64,000 bases of DNA from Longitalea luteola (GTDB taxonomy: Bacteria > Bacteroidota > Bacteroidia > Chitinophagales > Chitinophagaceae), in NCBI RefSeq assembly GCF_017356035.1, contig NZ_JAFIQX010000001.1, positions 682,001 through 746,000 on the forward strand. The letters run 5' to 3'. Position 1 is the stretch's first letter; each line of letters begins with the position of its first letter. The notes beneath the pieces are model-generated. The model searched no databases. It was not told where the DNA came from and worked only from the letters and a program-made list of their open reading frames with translations. Position numbers and translations under genes: made by a program. Of this stretch, positions 18,295 through 27,168 are shown one piece after another.

Positions 18295-18684
18295 GCGTCA
18301 ATATTTTTAAATGATGATAGACTATATATACCTCCCGGTAATATTATCAACATCGTTCTTTTGAATAATAAAGTCGCATGGTGGTGTCGATTTCACCACA
18401 ATGATACATCAATTAATTAAGTCTACAAAATAGGTGGACTAAAAAAATATACAAATAGAATTTCGAGGAGGCAGAATTTAGACTATCTATTTTTCAGAAG
18501 GTTTAATTCTTGTGGTATAAATAGTGTCATAACAGGCTGTTTTTTTCCGCTCAGGCGGTGTAGGTTACAGGTAGTATAAGGTTGGGTACGTGCAAACATT
18601 TATAGTAACCGTTTTTTATTACAAAGGCATGGAAATTGTTAAGCTCTCTTGAAATGTTTTTGATTCAAAACAAACCAATCGAAA
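18295..18684. other. Divergent gap, AT-rich, no gene seen
   Basis: The gap separates divergent genes and should hold both promoters. No clear TAnnTTTG box was found close to either start. No repeat array is present, unlike most gaps here. Confidence 0.5.
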
Positions 18685-19542
18685 ATGAAATCAATGAGAA
18701 ACCTGTTTAAGTATGTAATGATTGTAGCAACAGGAGCAATCATTTTTTATGCTTGTTCCAAAGACAAATCAGATAATAGTTCAACTGTGCCTCCGGGTAA
18801 GCAGGAGTTAAGCCTTTATCTTACTGATGGTCCTACTGATTATTTCGACAAGGTGTTGATCGATATTAAATCAGTAAAAGTGCTGGTTGATACCTGCGAT
18901 AAAAGCCGCCGCCGTCGCGATGATTGGGACAGTACCAAAAAATGTAACATCTGGGATTCCCTGAACATTGCCCCGGGCGTATATGATCTGTTGACCTTAC
19001 GTAATGGTGTTGATACCCTGCTGGGCAGTGGCATGGTAAGCGATGGCACCATCCGCAAAATTGTTATAACCCTTGGCACCAACAACTCGATCGTAAAGGA
19101 TAGCGTTTCCTATCCGCTTAACCTGGTCAATAAGCAGACTTCCATCACGATCAGGCTGTATGGTCATGAGTGGGACAATTTCTCCAATGGCCGCTACCGC
19201 CTGTGGCTTGATTTTGATTGCGGCCGTTCCATTGTTCGCCTGCGCAATAATGAATTTTACCTGGCCCCGTTTATCCGTGCCTTCATCATTAAAGAATCCG
19301 GTTCGGTGAAAGGTATTGTTAAACCTGCTGATGCCTATCCGATCATTTCCATTTACAACGCTACTGATACCGCTTATGCATTCCCCTGGCGCGATGGCCG
19401 GTATAAGGTGCGCGGATTAGATGCCGGTTCATATTCTGTTTACATAAATGCCGGCAATGGCTACCAGGATACAACGATCAATAATATATCGGTGGCTATC
19501 GGCAGGGAAACAGACCTTGGCACCATTACCCTTCACAAATAA
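18685..19542 (+). CDS. DUF4382 lipoprotein
   Basis: A 285-residue protein. The N-terminus ends in a lipobox-like FYAC at residue 24, with the Lys/Asp-rich tail typical of Bacteroidota lipoproteins. Residues about 40-190 match DUF4382: LSLYLTDGPTDYFDKVLIDIKSVKV, then GVYDLLTLRNGVDTLLG and the later LWLDFDCGRSIV. The C-terminal 80 residues form a carboxypeptidase-like sandwich (GSVKGIVKPADAYPIISIYN). A Met three codons in could also start the protein. The molecular role of DUF4382 is unknown. The gene has its own terminator 20 bases downstream. Confidence 0.85.
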   Translation: MKSMRNLFKYVMIVATGAIIFYACSKDKSDNSSTVPPGKQELSLYLTDGPTDYFDKVLIDIKSVKVLVDTCDKSRRRRDDWDSTKKCNIWDSLNIAPGVYDLLTLRNGVDTLLGSGMVSDGTIRKIVITLGTNNSIVKDSVSYPLNLVNKQTSITIRLYGHEWDNFSNGRYRLWLDFDCGRSIVRLRNNEFYLAPFIRAFIIKESGSVKGIVKPADAYPIISIYNATDTAYAFPWRDGRYKVRGLDAGSYSVYINAGNGYQDTTINNISVAIGRETDLGTITLHK

Positions 19543-19561
19543 TACAAGCAAAAAGCAACAC

Positions 19562-19596
19562 AAACCCTGGCAGCTCCGATTGCCGGGGTTTTTTAT
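19562..19596 (+). terminator. Intrinsic terminator of the DUF4382 gene
   Basis: AACCCTGGCA pairs with TGCCGGGGTT across a short loop and is followed by a T run. Confidence 0.87.
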
Positions 19597-19607
19597 TGGG
19601 AGTGGTG

Positions 19608-19790
19608 AATGGTGAGTCGTGAAGGTTGAAGGAGAGTGAGGGGGGATGATGCTGTTACCGGGGGGTTCCGGTCACCGGGCAAAGATTTAAGCCTCCGGTC
19701 CCTGGTAACTGGTGCCCGGTAACTGGTAGCCTGCAACCTGTATTCCCATTAGCAAATTATCTCATTAGCACATTAGCACATTTTTCTTCA
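19608..19790. repeat. Composite intergenic array: GTGGTGA, GTTACCGG and ATTAGCAC words with shared core
   Basis: Three different word types follow one another: GTGGTGA/ATGGTGA heptads, GTAACTG/GTTACCG-type heptads in both orientations, and ATTAGCAC/ATTATCTC octads. ACCTGTATTCCC at 19738 is the shared core read on the minus strand. Different arm types are thus joined in one gap. Confidence 0.7.
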
Positions 19791-19791
19791 C

Positions 19792-19799
19792 TACCTTTG
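19792..19799 (+). promoter_or_regulatory. -7 box of the queD promoter
   Basis: TACCTTTG fits the Bacteroidota TAnnTTTG box. It ends eight bases before the queD ATG, so the message would be almost leaderless. No convincing -33 TTTG was found at the right distance. Confidence 0.5.
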
Positions 19800-19807
19800 C
19801 GGGTCTT

Positions 19808-20164
19808 ATGCTGCTTTATAAAGAATTTACATTTGATTCAGCCCATTTTCTGCCCAATGTGCCCGATGGTCATAAGTGCAAGAATATTCATGGCCATACC
19901 TATCGTTTACGTGTGTGGCTGAAAGGCAAACCAGACCCCAGGCTGGGTTGGATCATTGATTTTGCTGAGTTGAAAACGATCATCAAACCAGTAGTAGCTC
20001 AGCTCGATCACAAGCTCATGAATGATATTGCGGGGCTTGAAAACCCAACCTGCGAGCTGATAGCCGTATGGATCTGGGACCAGCTGAAACCTGCACTGCC
20101 CGCCATGCATCGCATTGAACTGCATGAGACGCCCACATCCGGGGTCATTTATGAAGGAGAGTAA
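19808..20164 (+). CDS. queD: 6-carboxy-5,6,7,8-tetrahydropterin synthase QueD
   Basis: A 118-residue member of the PTPS/QueD family, which makes carboxytetrahydropterin from dihydroneopterin triphosphate at the start of 7-deazaguanine (queuosine) synthesis. Zinc ligands are H13 (FDSAHFLP) and H28/H30 (IHGHTY). The catalytic Cys is C24, and the C-terminal ELHETPTSGVIYEG carries the conserved Glu. The short length fits QueD over eukaryotic-type PTPS. Together with queG at 2.3-3.2 kb, this supports a working queuosine pathway in this organism. Confidence 0.93.
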   Translation: MLLYKEFTFDSAHFLPNVPDGHKCKNIHGHTYRLRVWLKGKPDPRLGWIIDFAELKTIIKPVVAQLDHKLMNDIAGLENPTCELIAVWIWDQLKPALPAMHRIELHETPTSGVIYEGE

Positions 20165-20199
20165 TTTGATTTATGTTTCTCATACTAAAGTAGAGACGT

Positions 20200-20338
20200 A
20201 ATTTCTGATTTCGGGATTTTGAGATTTGCTGCGGACTGAACGGTCTTAAAATCGCTAACTCTGTAAATCTCGAGATCCGGAAATCGAGAGATTGTCAAAT
20301 CCAGAAATCCCGCAATCCCGAAATCCCGCAATCAAAAT
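20200..20338. repeat. Inverted octad array GATTTCGG / AAATCCCG
   Basis: The left arm carries GATTT words. The loop (20228-20262) has no repeat. The right arm carries AAATCCNG/CAATCCCG words complementary to the left. The right arm abuts the TGA stop of the DoxX gene at 20338. Confidence 0.8.
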
Positions 20339-20769
20339 CAGGCTTCGTGTTTGCTGAAAAAGTTATCCAGCGAAATAGGGCCGCCTCCTTCAACCAGGAA
20401 GAGTATCAGCAACAACAAGACGATCAATGCAAACGGTAATTCAAAATTGCCAAATGCCTCCCGCTGCGTATTGATGAAAATAATGGCGCCCATTAAGATG
20501 GGTATGTTCAGCAAGGCAGCCCAGCGGGTAAGCAATCCAATGATTATCAGGAAACCGCCCAGCAGGTGCGACCAGGTGATAAAGATGACCAGCCAGTCGG
20601 AGCGGTTGGCAACCAGACTGCCTTTAACCAGTTCTTCCAACGTAGCCGTGTTTACCAGGAAAAAGATGCCTTTTAAGAAGAGACAGATCCCTAAAGCTAC
20701 CCGCAGCACTACCAGCCAACGGGGATGGTGTGTAAGGCTCCACTGATGAATTTGTTGAAGCGTACCCAT
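20338..20769 (-). CDS. DoxX family membrane protein
   Basis: A 143-residue protein with four hydrophobic helices (about residues 18-40, 62-84, 87-107 and 110-130). The DoxX pattern RVALGICLFLKGIFFL at the first helix and the WSHLLGGFLIIIGLLTRWAAL segment are present. DoxX proteins are small inner-membrane proteins linked to redox or quinone processes in some species; the role here is unknown. It is convergent with queD across a repeat array. The ATG at 20769 is the first start before helix one. Confidence 0.82.
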   Translation of the reverse strand: MGTLQQIHQWSLTHHPRWLVVLRVALGICLFLKGIFFLVNTATLEELVKGSLVANRSDWLVIFITWSHLLGGFLIIIGLLTRWAALLNIPILMGAIIFINTQREAFGNFELPFALIVLLLLILFLVEGGGPISLDNFFSKHEA

Positions 20770-21069
20770 GGCAGGACATTTTATGATTTGTAAAATGCTA
20801 ATGGCTAATGGGTAAAACCCGCTAACAAAATAACCGGGTGAACCCGTTAACTGTTAACGTACTATAAAGTTACACTTGAAATTTTTATTATAGACCAGTG
20901 CCTGTAATAAATTTGAAATGTGAAAGCCCTGCTAAATCAGTCAGGTGCCAAAATATATTCACATATAATGCGTTGTTAACAAATTACCCGATCTTTATCC
21001 CTTCCTGTAGAGCAACTTATGATTCATCAAAATGAGGCCAGGCGGCCTTCCGTTAAAAAATCAATTACC

Positions 21070-22119
21070 ATGAAGAAATCTGCCCGTATATGGACAGGCG
21101 CACTATTCGTACTCTCCGTTTCCGCTTTATCTTTCAGTATGTGTAAACCTGGCGATGCCAAAGGACAACCAGGTGCGGCGGATACCGGCAAAGAGGTTGT
21201 GAAAAATGATACCGAGGTTGTAAAGCCTTCATTACCACCACTGGATACTGCGTTATTTCTCGCTAAACTGCAAAAGAACGCCAATGGCGACTCAAGCGGC
21301 AAATGGCCGGTAAAAGGCGCTTATCCAAAACCTGGCGCCATTTTCCCTTTTAAACGGGTTATAGCCTATTATGGTAATTTCTATTCTAAAAAGATGGGTA
21401 TTCTGGGCGAATATGCCGAGGATGTGGTCATCGACAAATTAAATGGAGAAGTAAAAAAATGGCAGGCGGCCGACACCTCTGTGGAAGTGATCCCCGCTAT
21501 TCATTATATCGCAGTTACAGCACAGGGCAGTCCCGGCGAAACGGGAAAATACCGGTTGCGCATGCCTGCTTCCCATATTGAAAGAGCGATCAATATGGCC
21601 AGGAAAATGAATGCCCTGGTTTTCCTGGATATTCAAATTGCCTTAAGTACCCTGCAGGAGGAAGTGCCCCAGCTGGAAAAATACCTGAAACTGCCCAATG
21701 TGCACCTGGGTATCGATCCGGAGTTTTCGATGAAGACCGGCAAAAAGCCCGGCTCAGTGATCGGCTCCATGGATGCCGCCGACATCAATTATACTACTGA
21801 CTACCTGGCCAAACTGGTGAAGGCCCATAATCTGCCGCCCAAGATCCTGGTGGTGCACCGCTTCACTCAAGGTATGGTCACTAATTATAAACAGATCAAA
21901 CTACAGCCTGAAGTTCAGATCGTCATGGATATGGATGGATGGGGACACCAGGCCCGTAAGTTCAATACCTACAAACAGTTCGTTTATAAAGAGCCTGTAC
22001 AGTTCACCGGTTTCAAGATCTTTTACAAGAACGACCTGCGCGAGGCCAACAGCCATGTGTTACAGCCGGCAGAAGTGTTGAAATTGAAGCCACAGCCGAT
22101 CTATATTCAATACCAATAG
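21070..22119 (+). CDS. Lipoprotein of unknown function, possible barrel-fold hydrolase
   Basis: A 349-residue protein from the ATG at 21070. A longer frame from 21019 exists but would put 17 polar residues before the signal sequence. The lipobox-like FSMC is at about residue 23, followed by an Ala/Lys/Asp-rich linker. From about residue 95 the chain reads as alternating beta strands and helices: RVIAYYGNFYS, VIPAIHYIAVTA, LVFLDIQI, VHLGIDPEFSM, ILVVHRFT, IVMDMDGWG. This suggests a TIM-barrel with acidic residues at strand ends (D and E in IDPEF, D in MDMDG). I do not recognise the family. A glycosidase or deacetylase-like role is only a guess. Confidence 0.75.
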   Translation: MKKSARIWTGALFVLSVSALSFSMCKPGDAKGQPGAADTGKEVVKNDTEVVKPSLPPLDTALFLAKLQKNANGDSSGKWPVKGAYPKPGAIFPFKRVIAYYGNFYSKKMGILGEYAEDVVIDKLNGEVKKWQAADTSVEVIPAIHYIAVTAQGSPGETGKYRLRMPASHIERAINMARKMNALVFLDIQIALSTLQEEVPQLEKYLKLPNVHLGIDPEFSMKTGKKPGSVIGSMDAADINYTTDYLAKLVKAHNLPPKILVVHRFTQGMVTNYKQIKLQPEVQIVMDMDGWGHQARKFNTYKQFVYKEPVQFTGFKIFYKNDLREANSHVLQPAEVLKLKPQPIYIQYQ

Positions 22120-22142
22120 TGTAATTAACATATTTGCTGCAC

Positions 22143-22175
22143 AGATGTGCCACACTTTTAAAGTGTGGCACATCT
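22143..22175. terminator. Bidirectional terminator between convergent genes
   Basis: A near-perfect palindrome, AGATGTGCCACACTT with its complement around a TT centre (15-bp stem). It sits between the convergent lipoprotein and pyk genes. Confidence 0.75.
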
Positions 22176-22182
22176 CTTTAAA

Positions 22183-22225
22183 ATGCGAGTGGCGAGTAGG
22201 AACTCCTACTCGCCACCCGCCATTT
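22183..22225. repeat. Heptad hairpin GCGAGTG / CACTCGC type
   Basis: GTGGCGAGTAGGA and TCCTACTCGCCAC are separated by two bases, and the arms are built from GCGAGTN heptads. It lies just before the pyk 3' end. Confidence 0.75.
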
Positions 22226-22239
22226 AAAATGCTTTTATT

Positions 22240-23733
22240 TTAGTCCACTTTCGTGATCTTCAATACGTTCGTAGGAATGTGCAGGTGCACCGGTGTACTA
22301 CCTGTATTCACCACTACATCGCCGGTTTTCAGGAAACCTCTTTCTTTCAGGATCCTGATCTGGTCGAACATGATATCATCCAGGCTTTCCTCTTCATCAT
22401 AAAAGAAGGCGCGAACACCCCAGCTTAAGCTCAACTGGTTTACCAGCGTTCTTTCCTTGGTAAAAATGTACAAGGGCGAATAGGGACGGTAGCTGCTGAG
22501 CACAAAAGCAGTATAACCACTTTGCGTCATACCGATCAGCGCATCGGCCTTGGTATCCTTAGCGAGTTTACAACCATTGTAACAAATGGCGTCGCTCAGG
22601 AAAGAAGGTGAGTGCGGCAGCGGTTTCAGGTCCTCTTCGCGGTTATAACGGTATTCGGTGCGTTCCACTTCCAGGATGATCTTGCGCATGGTTTCCACCA
22701 CCAGGGCGGGGTGTTTACCGGTAGCCGTTTCGCCGCTCAGCATCACTGCATCGGCGCCCTCCAGCACAGCGTTGGCCACATCGGTGATCTCGCTGCGGTT
22801 AGGTTTTACGCGGTCGATCATGCTTTCCATCATCTGGGTAGCCACGATAACCGGTTTTGCGCGGTGGATACATTTACGAATGATATCGCGTTGCGCTAAA
22901 GGAACTTTTTCAACCGGCAGTTCAACACCCAGGTCGCCGCGGGCCACCATTACGCCGTCTGATTCAAGAATGATATTGCGCAGGTCAACCAGGGCAGAAG
23001 GCATTTCTATTTTGGCAATGACTTTCGATTTGCTGTTGCGGTCCTGCAATCTTTTCTTCAGGTCGATTATGTCATCAACTTTCCGCACGAACGACAATGC
23101 AACCCAGTCAACTTTCTGATCAATGATGAAATCCAGGTCTACAAGGTCTTTTTCGGTTAATGCAGGAAGCGAGATCTTTGTATCTGGCAGGTTAACCCCT
23201 TTCTTGGGCAGTAACATACCGCCGTAGGTTACCTGTACTTTTACATCGCCTGCTTTGGTAACATCAACTACTACCACTTCCAGTTTACCATCGTCGATCA
23301 TGATCTTGTTCCCTACTTCCACATCTTCATGCAGGTTGGGGTAGGAGACATAGATCTTTTCCTTGGTGCCTACTACTTTTTCTTTGGAGGTGAAGGTGAG
23401 GATGTCGCCCGGTTCAATGAGCAGGGCGCCGTTCTCAATTTCACCAACGCGTAACTTGGGGCCCTGTAAATCGGCCAGTATGGAAATGTTGTACGGTTCT
23501 TTTGAGTTGATGGCACGGATGTGTTCGATGATCTGTGCCTTGTTTTCATGGGTTCCGTGAGAAAAATTCAGGCGGAAAATATTAACCCCTGCTTTTACCA
23601 GCTCCAGCAATTTTTCGTAAGTGTCACAGGCAGGCCCTACGGTAGCTACAATTTTGGTTCTATGTGTACTATGTTGAATGCCTGCTTCCTTGTCCATTTC
23701 ATTGTGCAGGTACTTGGTAATATCTCGTGCCAT
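22240..23733 (-). CDS. pyk: Pyruvate kinase
   Basis: A 497-residue glycolytic enzyme converting phosphoenolpyruvate and ADP to pyruvate and ATP. Visible signatures: TKIVATVGPAC at the start of the barrel, RLNFSHGTHE, the active-site segment KVIAKIEMP (catalytic Lys), MVARGDLGVELP, VATQMMESM and LSGETATGKHP. A C-terminal domain (about residues 365-495) is of the kind that binds allosteric effectors. It lies 66 bases downstream of pfkA on the same strand, so the two controlled steps of glycolysis appear co-transcribed. About 25 residues precede the barrel, normal for the family. Confidence 0.97.
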   Translation of the reverse strand: MARDITKYLHNEMDKEAGIQHSTHRTKIVATVGPACDTYEKLLELVKAGVNIFRLNFSHGTHENKAQIIEHIRAINSKEPYNISILADLQGPKLRVGEIENGALLIEPGDILTFTSKEKVVGTKEKIYVSYPNLHEDVEVGNKIMIDDGKLEVVVVDVTKAGDVKVQVTYGGMLLPKKGVNLPDTKISLPALTEKDLVDLDFIIDQKVDWVALSFVRKVDDIIDLKKRLQDRNSKSKVIAKIEMPSALVDLRNIILESDGVMVARGDLGVELPVEKVPLAQRDIIRKCIHRAKPVIVATQMMESMIDRVKPNRSEITDVANAVLEGADAVMLSGETATGKHPALVVETMRKIILEVERTEYRYNREEDLKPLPHSPSFLSDAICYNGCKLAKDTKADALIGMTQSGYTAFVLSSYRPYSPLYIFTKERTLVNQLSLSWGVRAFFYDEEESLDDIMFDQIRILKERGFLKTGDVVVNTGSTPVHLHIPTNVLKITKVD

Positions 23734-23799
23734 TGTATTTTTTTCTTGATTCTAAAATTCTGGTTTATTCGATGCAGGTTATGGTATCTAATAAATTGA

Positions 23800-24783
23800 T
23801 TAGCTGGCCAGGATCTTCACGATCTTGATCCATTCTTCGCTGATCTTCTGTTTCGATTTCACCGCTCTTTCCAACAGGGTATAGTGCATCCGGTTATTCA
23901 ATATGCCCACCATTACATTGTGCCGGCCTTCGAGCAGGGATTCCACGGCAGCGTATCCCATGCGGCTGGCAATAAGGCGGTCGAGACAGGTTGGCGAACC
24001 ACCCCGTTGAATATGCCCCAGGATACAAACCCTGGTATCTGCGAACGGCAGGCGTTCTTTTACCACTTTAGCCACTTCATTGGCGCCGCCAAATTCATCA
24101 CCTTCGGCCACTACCACCATGTTCACGAGTTTTTTGCGGCGTTCTTTTTCCTGAAGCGAGGCTATCAGTTCCTCAATATCCGTCTTACGTTCTGGTATCA
24201 AAATATGTTCCGCACCTGTGGCAATTCCACTGTGCAGGGCAATATAGCCAGCATCCCGGCCCATTACTTCTATAATGAACAAACGGTCGTGAGCATCGGC
24301 TGTATCGCGAATTTTATCAATAGCTTCAACAGCAGTATTTACAGCAGTATCGAAACCAATGGTAAAATCGGTTCCGGCAATGTCTTTGTCGATGGTACCG
24401 GGTAAACCAATGCAGGGGATGTCGAATTCGCGGCTGAAGATGTCGGCGCCGCGGAATGAACCATCACCGCCAATGACCACCAGGCCGTCGATACCCAGTT
24501 TTTTAAGGTTTTGATAAGCTTTCTGACGTCCTTCGGGTTGAAAGAATTCTTTGCAGCGGGCTGTTTTCAAGATCGTTCCACCCCGTTGAATGATATTGGC
24601 TACACTGCGCGAATGCATGGGTACTATATCATTTTCAATAATACCGCTATAACCGCGCATAATACCAAACACCTCCAGTCCATAATAATTCCCGGTTCTC
24701 ACAACTGCCCGTATGGCGGCGTTCATACCCGGAGAATCACCCCCTGAGGTAAGGACACCGATTTTAGTCACCTTTTTTGCCAT
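23800..24783 (-). CDS. pfkA: ATP-dependent 6-phosphofructokinase
   Basis: A 327-residue enzyme that phosphorylates fructose 6-phosphate at C1. Motifs in order: GGDSPGMNAAIRA (ATP site, about residues 14-26), IGGDGSFRGA (a Gly after GGD marks ATP rather than pyrophosphate use), PGTIDKDI (catalytic Asp), VMGRDAGYIAL (substrate Arg) and GHIQRGGSP. Length is typical for bacterial PfkA. It is the first gene of a pfkA-pyk pair. An imperfect -7 box (TTCCTTTG on the minus strand) lies upstream. Confidence 0.97.
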   Translation of the reverse strand: MAKKVTKIGVLTSGGDSPGMNAAIRAVVRTGNYYGLEVFGIMRGYSGIIENDIVPMHSRSVANIIQRGGTILKTARCKEFFQPEGRQKAYQNLKKLGIDGLVVIGGDGSFRGADIFSREFDIPCIGLPGTIDKDIAGTDFTIGFDTAVNTAVEAIDKIRDTADAHDRLFIIEVMGRDAGYIALHSGIATGAEHILIPERKTDIEELIASLQEKERRKKLVNMVVVAEGDEFGGANEVAKVVKERLPFADTRVCILGHIQRGGSPTCLDRLIASRMGYAAVESLLEGRHNVMVGILNNRMHYTLLERAVKSKQKISEEWIKIVKILAS

Positions 24784-25222
24784 GAATAAAATCTGTTTTA
24801 TTTATAAATCTTCGAATCTGCAAAGGAAATCGATAAAGGCTGTCTACTTTTTTGAAAGGCGGCCCAAAAATAAGGTTTTGTTTTGATACACGTATTAAGT
24901 ACACGCTGACTCAAAAAAACACTAAAATTGTTTTATAAATCGATATTTTTTTTACGAAACACTATTTTTTTTAACCATTATTGCGGTTTTATTAAGGAAA
25001 CGGGTTTAGCTAACATTAGTTGCCCGTTAATGGCTTACAAGGTTCAAGATAATAAATGTGTTAGAAAGAAATGATTAATAAATTGAACAACCGTATGCAT
25101 AATACGATTCGTGTGTTGAATGAAAGAAAACGAAATACTAAATAATGATATGAAACGGTCATCCCCGTGTAAACAGGATGACAAGGTTCAATCTGGTCAA
25201 AGCGAATAATAATAATAATCAG
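24784..25222. other. Divergent gap between pfkA and the SDR gene
   Basis: Very AT-rich, with A and T runs near 24940-24990. It should hold both promoters. No gene and no repeat array were seen. Confidence 0.5.
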
Positions 25223-26107
25223 ATGAAAATATTGATCACCGGAGCGAATGGATTGTTGGGGCAGCATTTAACCAAATTATTACTCAGTAAAAATTATCAG
25301 GTCGTAGCCACCAGCCGCGGCGAATCGAGATTGCCCTTTGAGCCATCCGGTAATTATACATACCATTCCATGGATGTTGCCGATGGCTTTCAAACAGCTG
25401 CAGTCATGAGCCTTGAAAAGCCCGATGTAGTGGTACATGCCGCTGCAATGACCCAGGTTGATGAATGCGAGCTGCGCCCGCAGCAATGCGAACGCATCAA
25501 TGTGCAGGGCACATCTCAAATACTCACGGATGCTGAAACTTTTAGCAGTCACTTTATTTATATTTCTACCGATTTTGTTTTTGACGGCGAGAAGGGAAAT
25601 TATGCAGAAGAGGATGATCCCAGACCGATCAGCTTGTATGGGTTTTCAAAACTCCAGGCCGAAAGTATGGTGCAAACCTGTGAGATCCCATTTGCCATTG
25701 TGCGTACCTGTTTGGTGTATGGCAATCTGCTGAAAGGTACGCGCAGTAATATTGTAAGCTGGGTTAAAGAAAGTCTTGAAGCGGGCAAGACCATTCAGGT
25801 AGTAAGTGATCAGCTGCGCACGCCCACGTATGTGGAAGACCTGGCAAAAGGCATTGCCCTGATCATTGAAAAAAAAGCAACCGGGATCTTTCACATTTCC
25901 GGTAAAGACTGGTTAACGCCGTACGATATCGCTATCAGGACAGCCAACAAGTTTAATCTGGATGCCAGCAGGATCGTAAAAGTAGATGCATCTACCTTTA
26001 CACAACCCGGCCGCCGGCCATTAAAGACAGGGTTTGTAATTGAAAAGGCCAGGAAAGAATTGGGGTATGAGCCAATGTCGTTTGATGAAGGCTTAGCGCT
26101 AATGTGA
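25223..26107 (+). CDS. SDR-family sugar-nucleotide reductase-like protein (RmlD-like)
   Basis: A 294-residue protein from the ATG at 25223. The longer frame from 25178 would add an Asn run (NNNNN) ahead of the fold and is unlikely. The NAD(P)-binding GANGLLGQHL is at residues 8-17, VVHAAAMTQVDECE near residue 75, the catalytic YGFSK near residue 140, and a C-terminal GRRPLKTGF region as in dTDP-4-dehydrorhamnose reductases. There are no rhamnose genes beside it, so the substrate is uncertain. The last residues (ALM) and stop come from a GTGATAAT repeat element. Confidence 0.82.
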   Translation: MKILITGANGLLGQHLTKLLLSKNYQVVATSRGESRLPFEPSGNYTYHSMDVADGFQTAAVMSLEKPDVVVHAAAMTQVDECELRPQQCERINVQGTSQILTDAETFSSHFIYISTDFVFDGEKGNYAEEDDPRPISLYGFSKLQAESMVQTCEIPFAIVRTCLVYGNLLKGTRSNIVSWVKESLEAGKTIQVVSDQLRTPTYVEDLAKGIALIIEKKATGIFHISGKDWLTPYDIAIRTANKFNLDASRIVKVDASTFTQPGRRPLKTGFVIEKARKELGYEPMSFDEGLALM

Positions 26108-26252
26108 TAATGTGATAGTTTGATGATGTGATAATTCTTTAGGTGCAGCAGTCCTATTTTTTGTGGCCTCACGTGATGTCAGCCGATAAACAGCCCTGCG
26201 TCAGCAGTAGGCTTGTATTTCATTATCAAATTATCACATTATCAAATCAGCT
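26097..26252. repeat. Inverted octad element GTGATAAT (copy 3)
   Basis: It spans the whole gap between convergent genes and supplies both stop codons. The left arm GCTAATGTGATAATG contains the TGA of the SDR gene. The right arm ends in CAGCTAATT and contains the stop of the CtlX gene. The core, GAAATACAAGCC on the minus strand, is next to the right arm. Confidence 0.9.
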
Positions 26253-27161
26253 AATTGGTTTTAAAAAGATCTCCGCCAGCATACACCTTGCGCTGCCACC
26301 GCCATTGGTCTCAATGGTCGTTAATGGCGCATGCAGGATGCGGTTATACGTTTCCAGTTTTTTTACCTGCTCAGGACGTAAAGACTGATAGGCCTGGGTC
26401 GACATCACCAGTAATTTTTCACCCTCCTGGTTCTGCACCTGCAACATATTGCCGGCAAAATGATTCATTTGGTCAAAGCTGATATTGAACAGCTCCTTAC
26501 CGGTTTTGCCAATAATTCCCTGCACCATTTGATACTCTGCATGGTTCGGCAGCGATTCAAGGCAAATGACCACATACCGGTCTGCCACGCACATCATTAC
26601 ATTGGTATGATAAATGGCCTTGCCCTGGCCATCTACCGAAGTGAATAATACCGGCCGGTACCCCAGCTTTTTACAAAAATCATCCAACACCGCCTGATGC
26701 GTGCGGGGCGACAGGCAGGCATAAGCTATTTTATGCTCGCGGTCAAGCACCATACTACCCGTGCCTTCCAGGTACTGTTGCTCGTTCTCGTAACCGGTAA
26801 AATCCAAAGTATTGTGAATGGCAAATTGTTGTTGAAGTTGTTTTATCACCGGTGGTTTGCGTTCCTGCCGCCGGTTCTCCGCAAACATGGGATACAGGCA
26901 AATGGTATCAGGTTCATGAAAGGAGATCCAGTTATTGGGAAAAATAGAATCCGGTGTGTGAGGTTCGGGAGTATCGTCGATAACGGTGACATTTACCCCA
27001 TTTTGCTTTAGCAGGTTTACAAAATCATCAAATTCCACCTGGGCCTTTTCCTGGGCTGCCGCATCAGCGCCTGCAACCTGGAAGGCATTGTTCACCGCTG
27101 TTTGGGCATTAAAGCCGAAATTCACCGGTCTTATCATCAATAAATGGGCTGTTGTTTGCAT
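26247..27161 (-). CDS. ctlX: Citrulline hydrolase-like protein CtlX
   Basis: A 304-residue member of the amidinotransferase/arginine deiminase superfamily. Motifs: MIRPVNFGFN (9-18), DSIFPNNWIS near residue 70, GTGSMVLDR, the catalytic His region YHTNVMMCV near residue 163 and the nucleophile Cys in GGSARCMLAE at C293. Length and these motifs fit the CtlX group, which splits citrulline to ornithine. It follows an arginine deiminase-like gene with a 7-base gap, so the pair could turn arginine into ornithine. The last two residues and stop lie in a repeat arm. Confidence 0.85.
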   Translation of the reverse strand: MQTTAHLLMIRPVNFGFNAQTAVNNAFQVAGADAAAQEKAQVEFDDFVNLLKQNGVNVTVIDDTPEPHTPDSIFPNNWISFHEPDTICLYPMFAENRRQERKPPVIKQLQQQFAIHNTLDFTGYENEQQYLEGTGSMVLDREHKIAYACLSPRTHQAVLDDFCKKLGYRPVLFTSVDGQGKAIYHTNVMMCVADRYVVICLESLPNHAEYQMVQGIIGKTGKELFNISFDQMNHFAGNMLQVQNQEGEKLLVMSTQAYQSLRPEQVKKLETYNRILHAPLTTIETNGGGSARCMLAEIFLKPIS

Positions 27162-27168
27162 ACATGCA

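Noticed and set aside
25061-25267. Minus-strand frame across the start of the SDR gene
   Set aside because: It overlaps the NAD-binding start of a well-supported gene on the other strand and is not protein-like.
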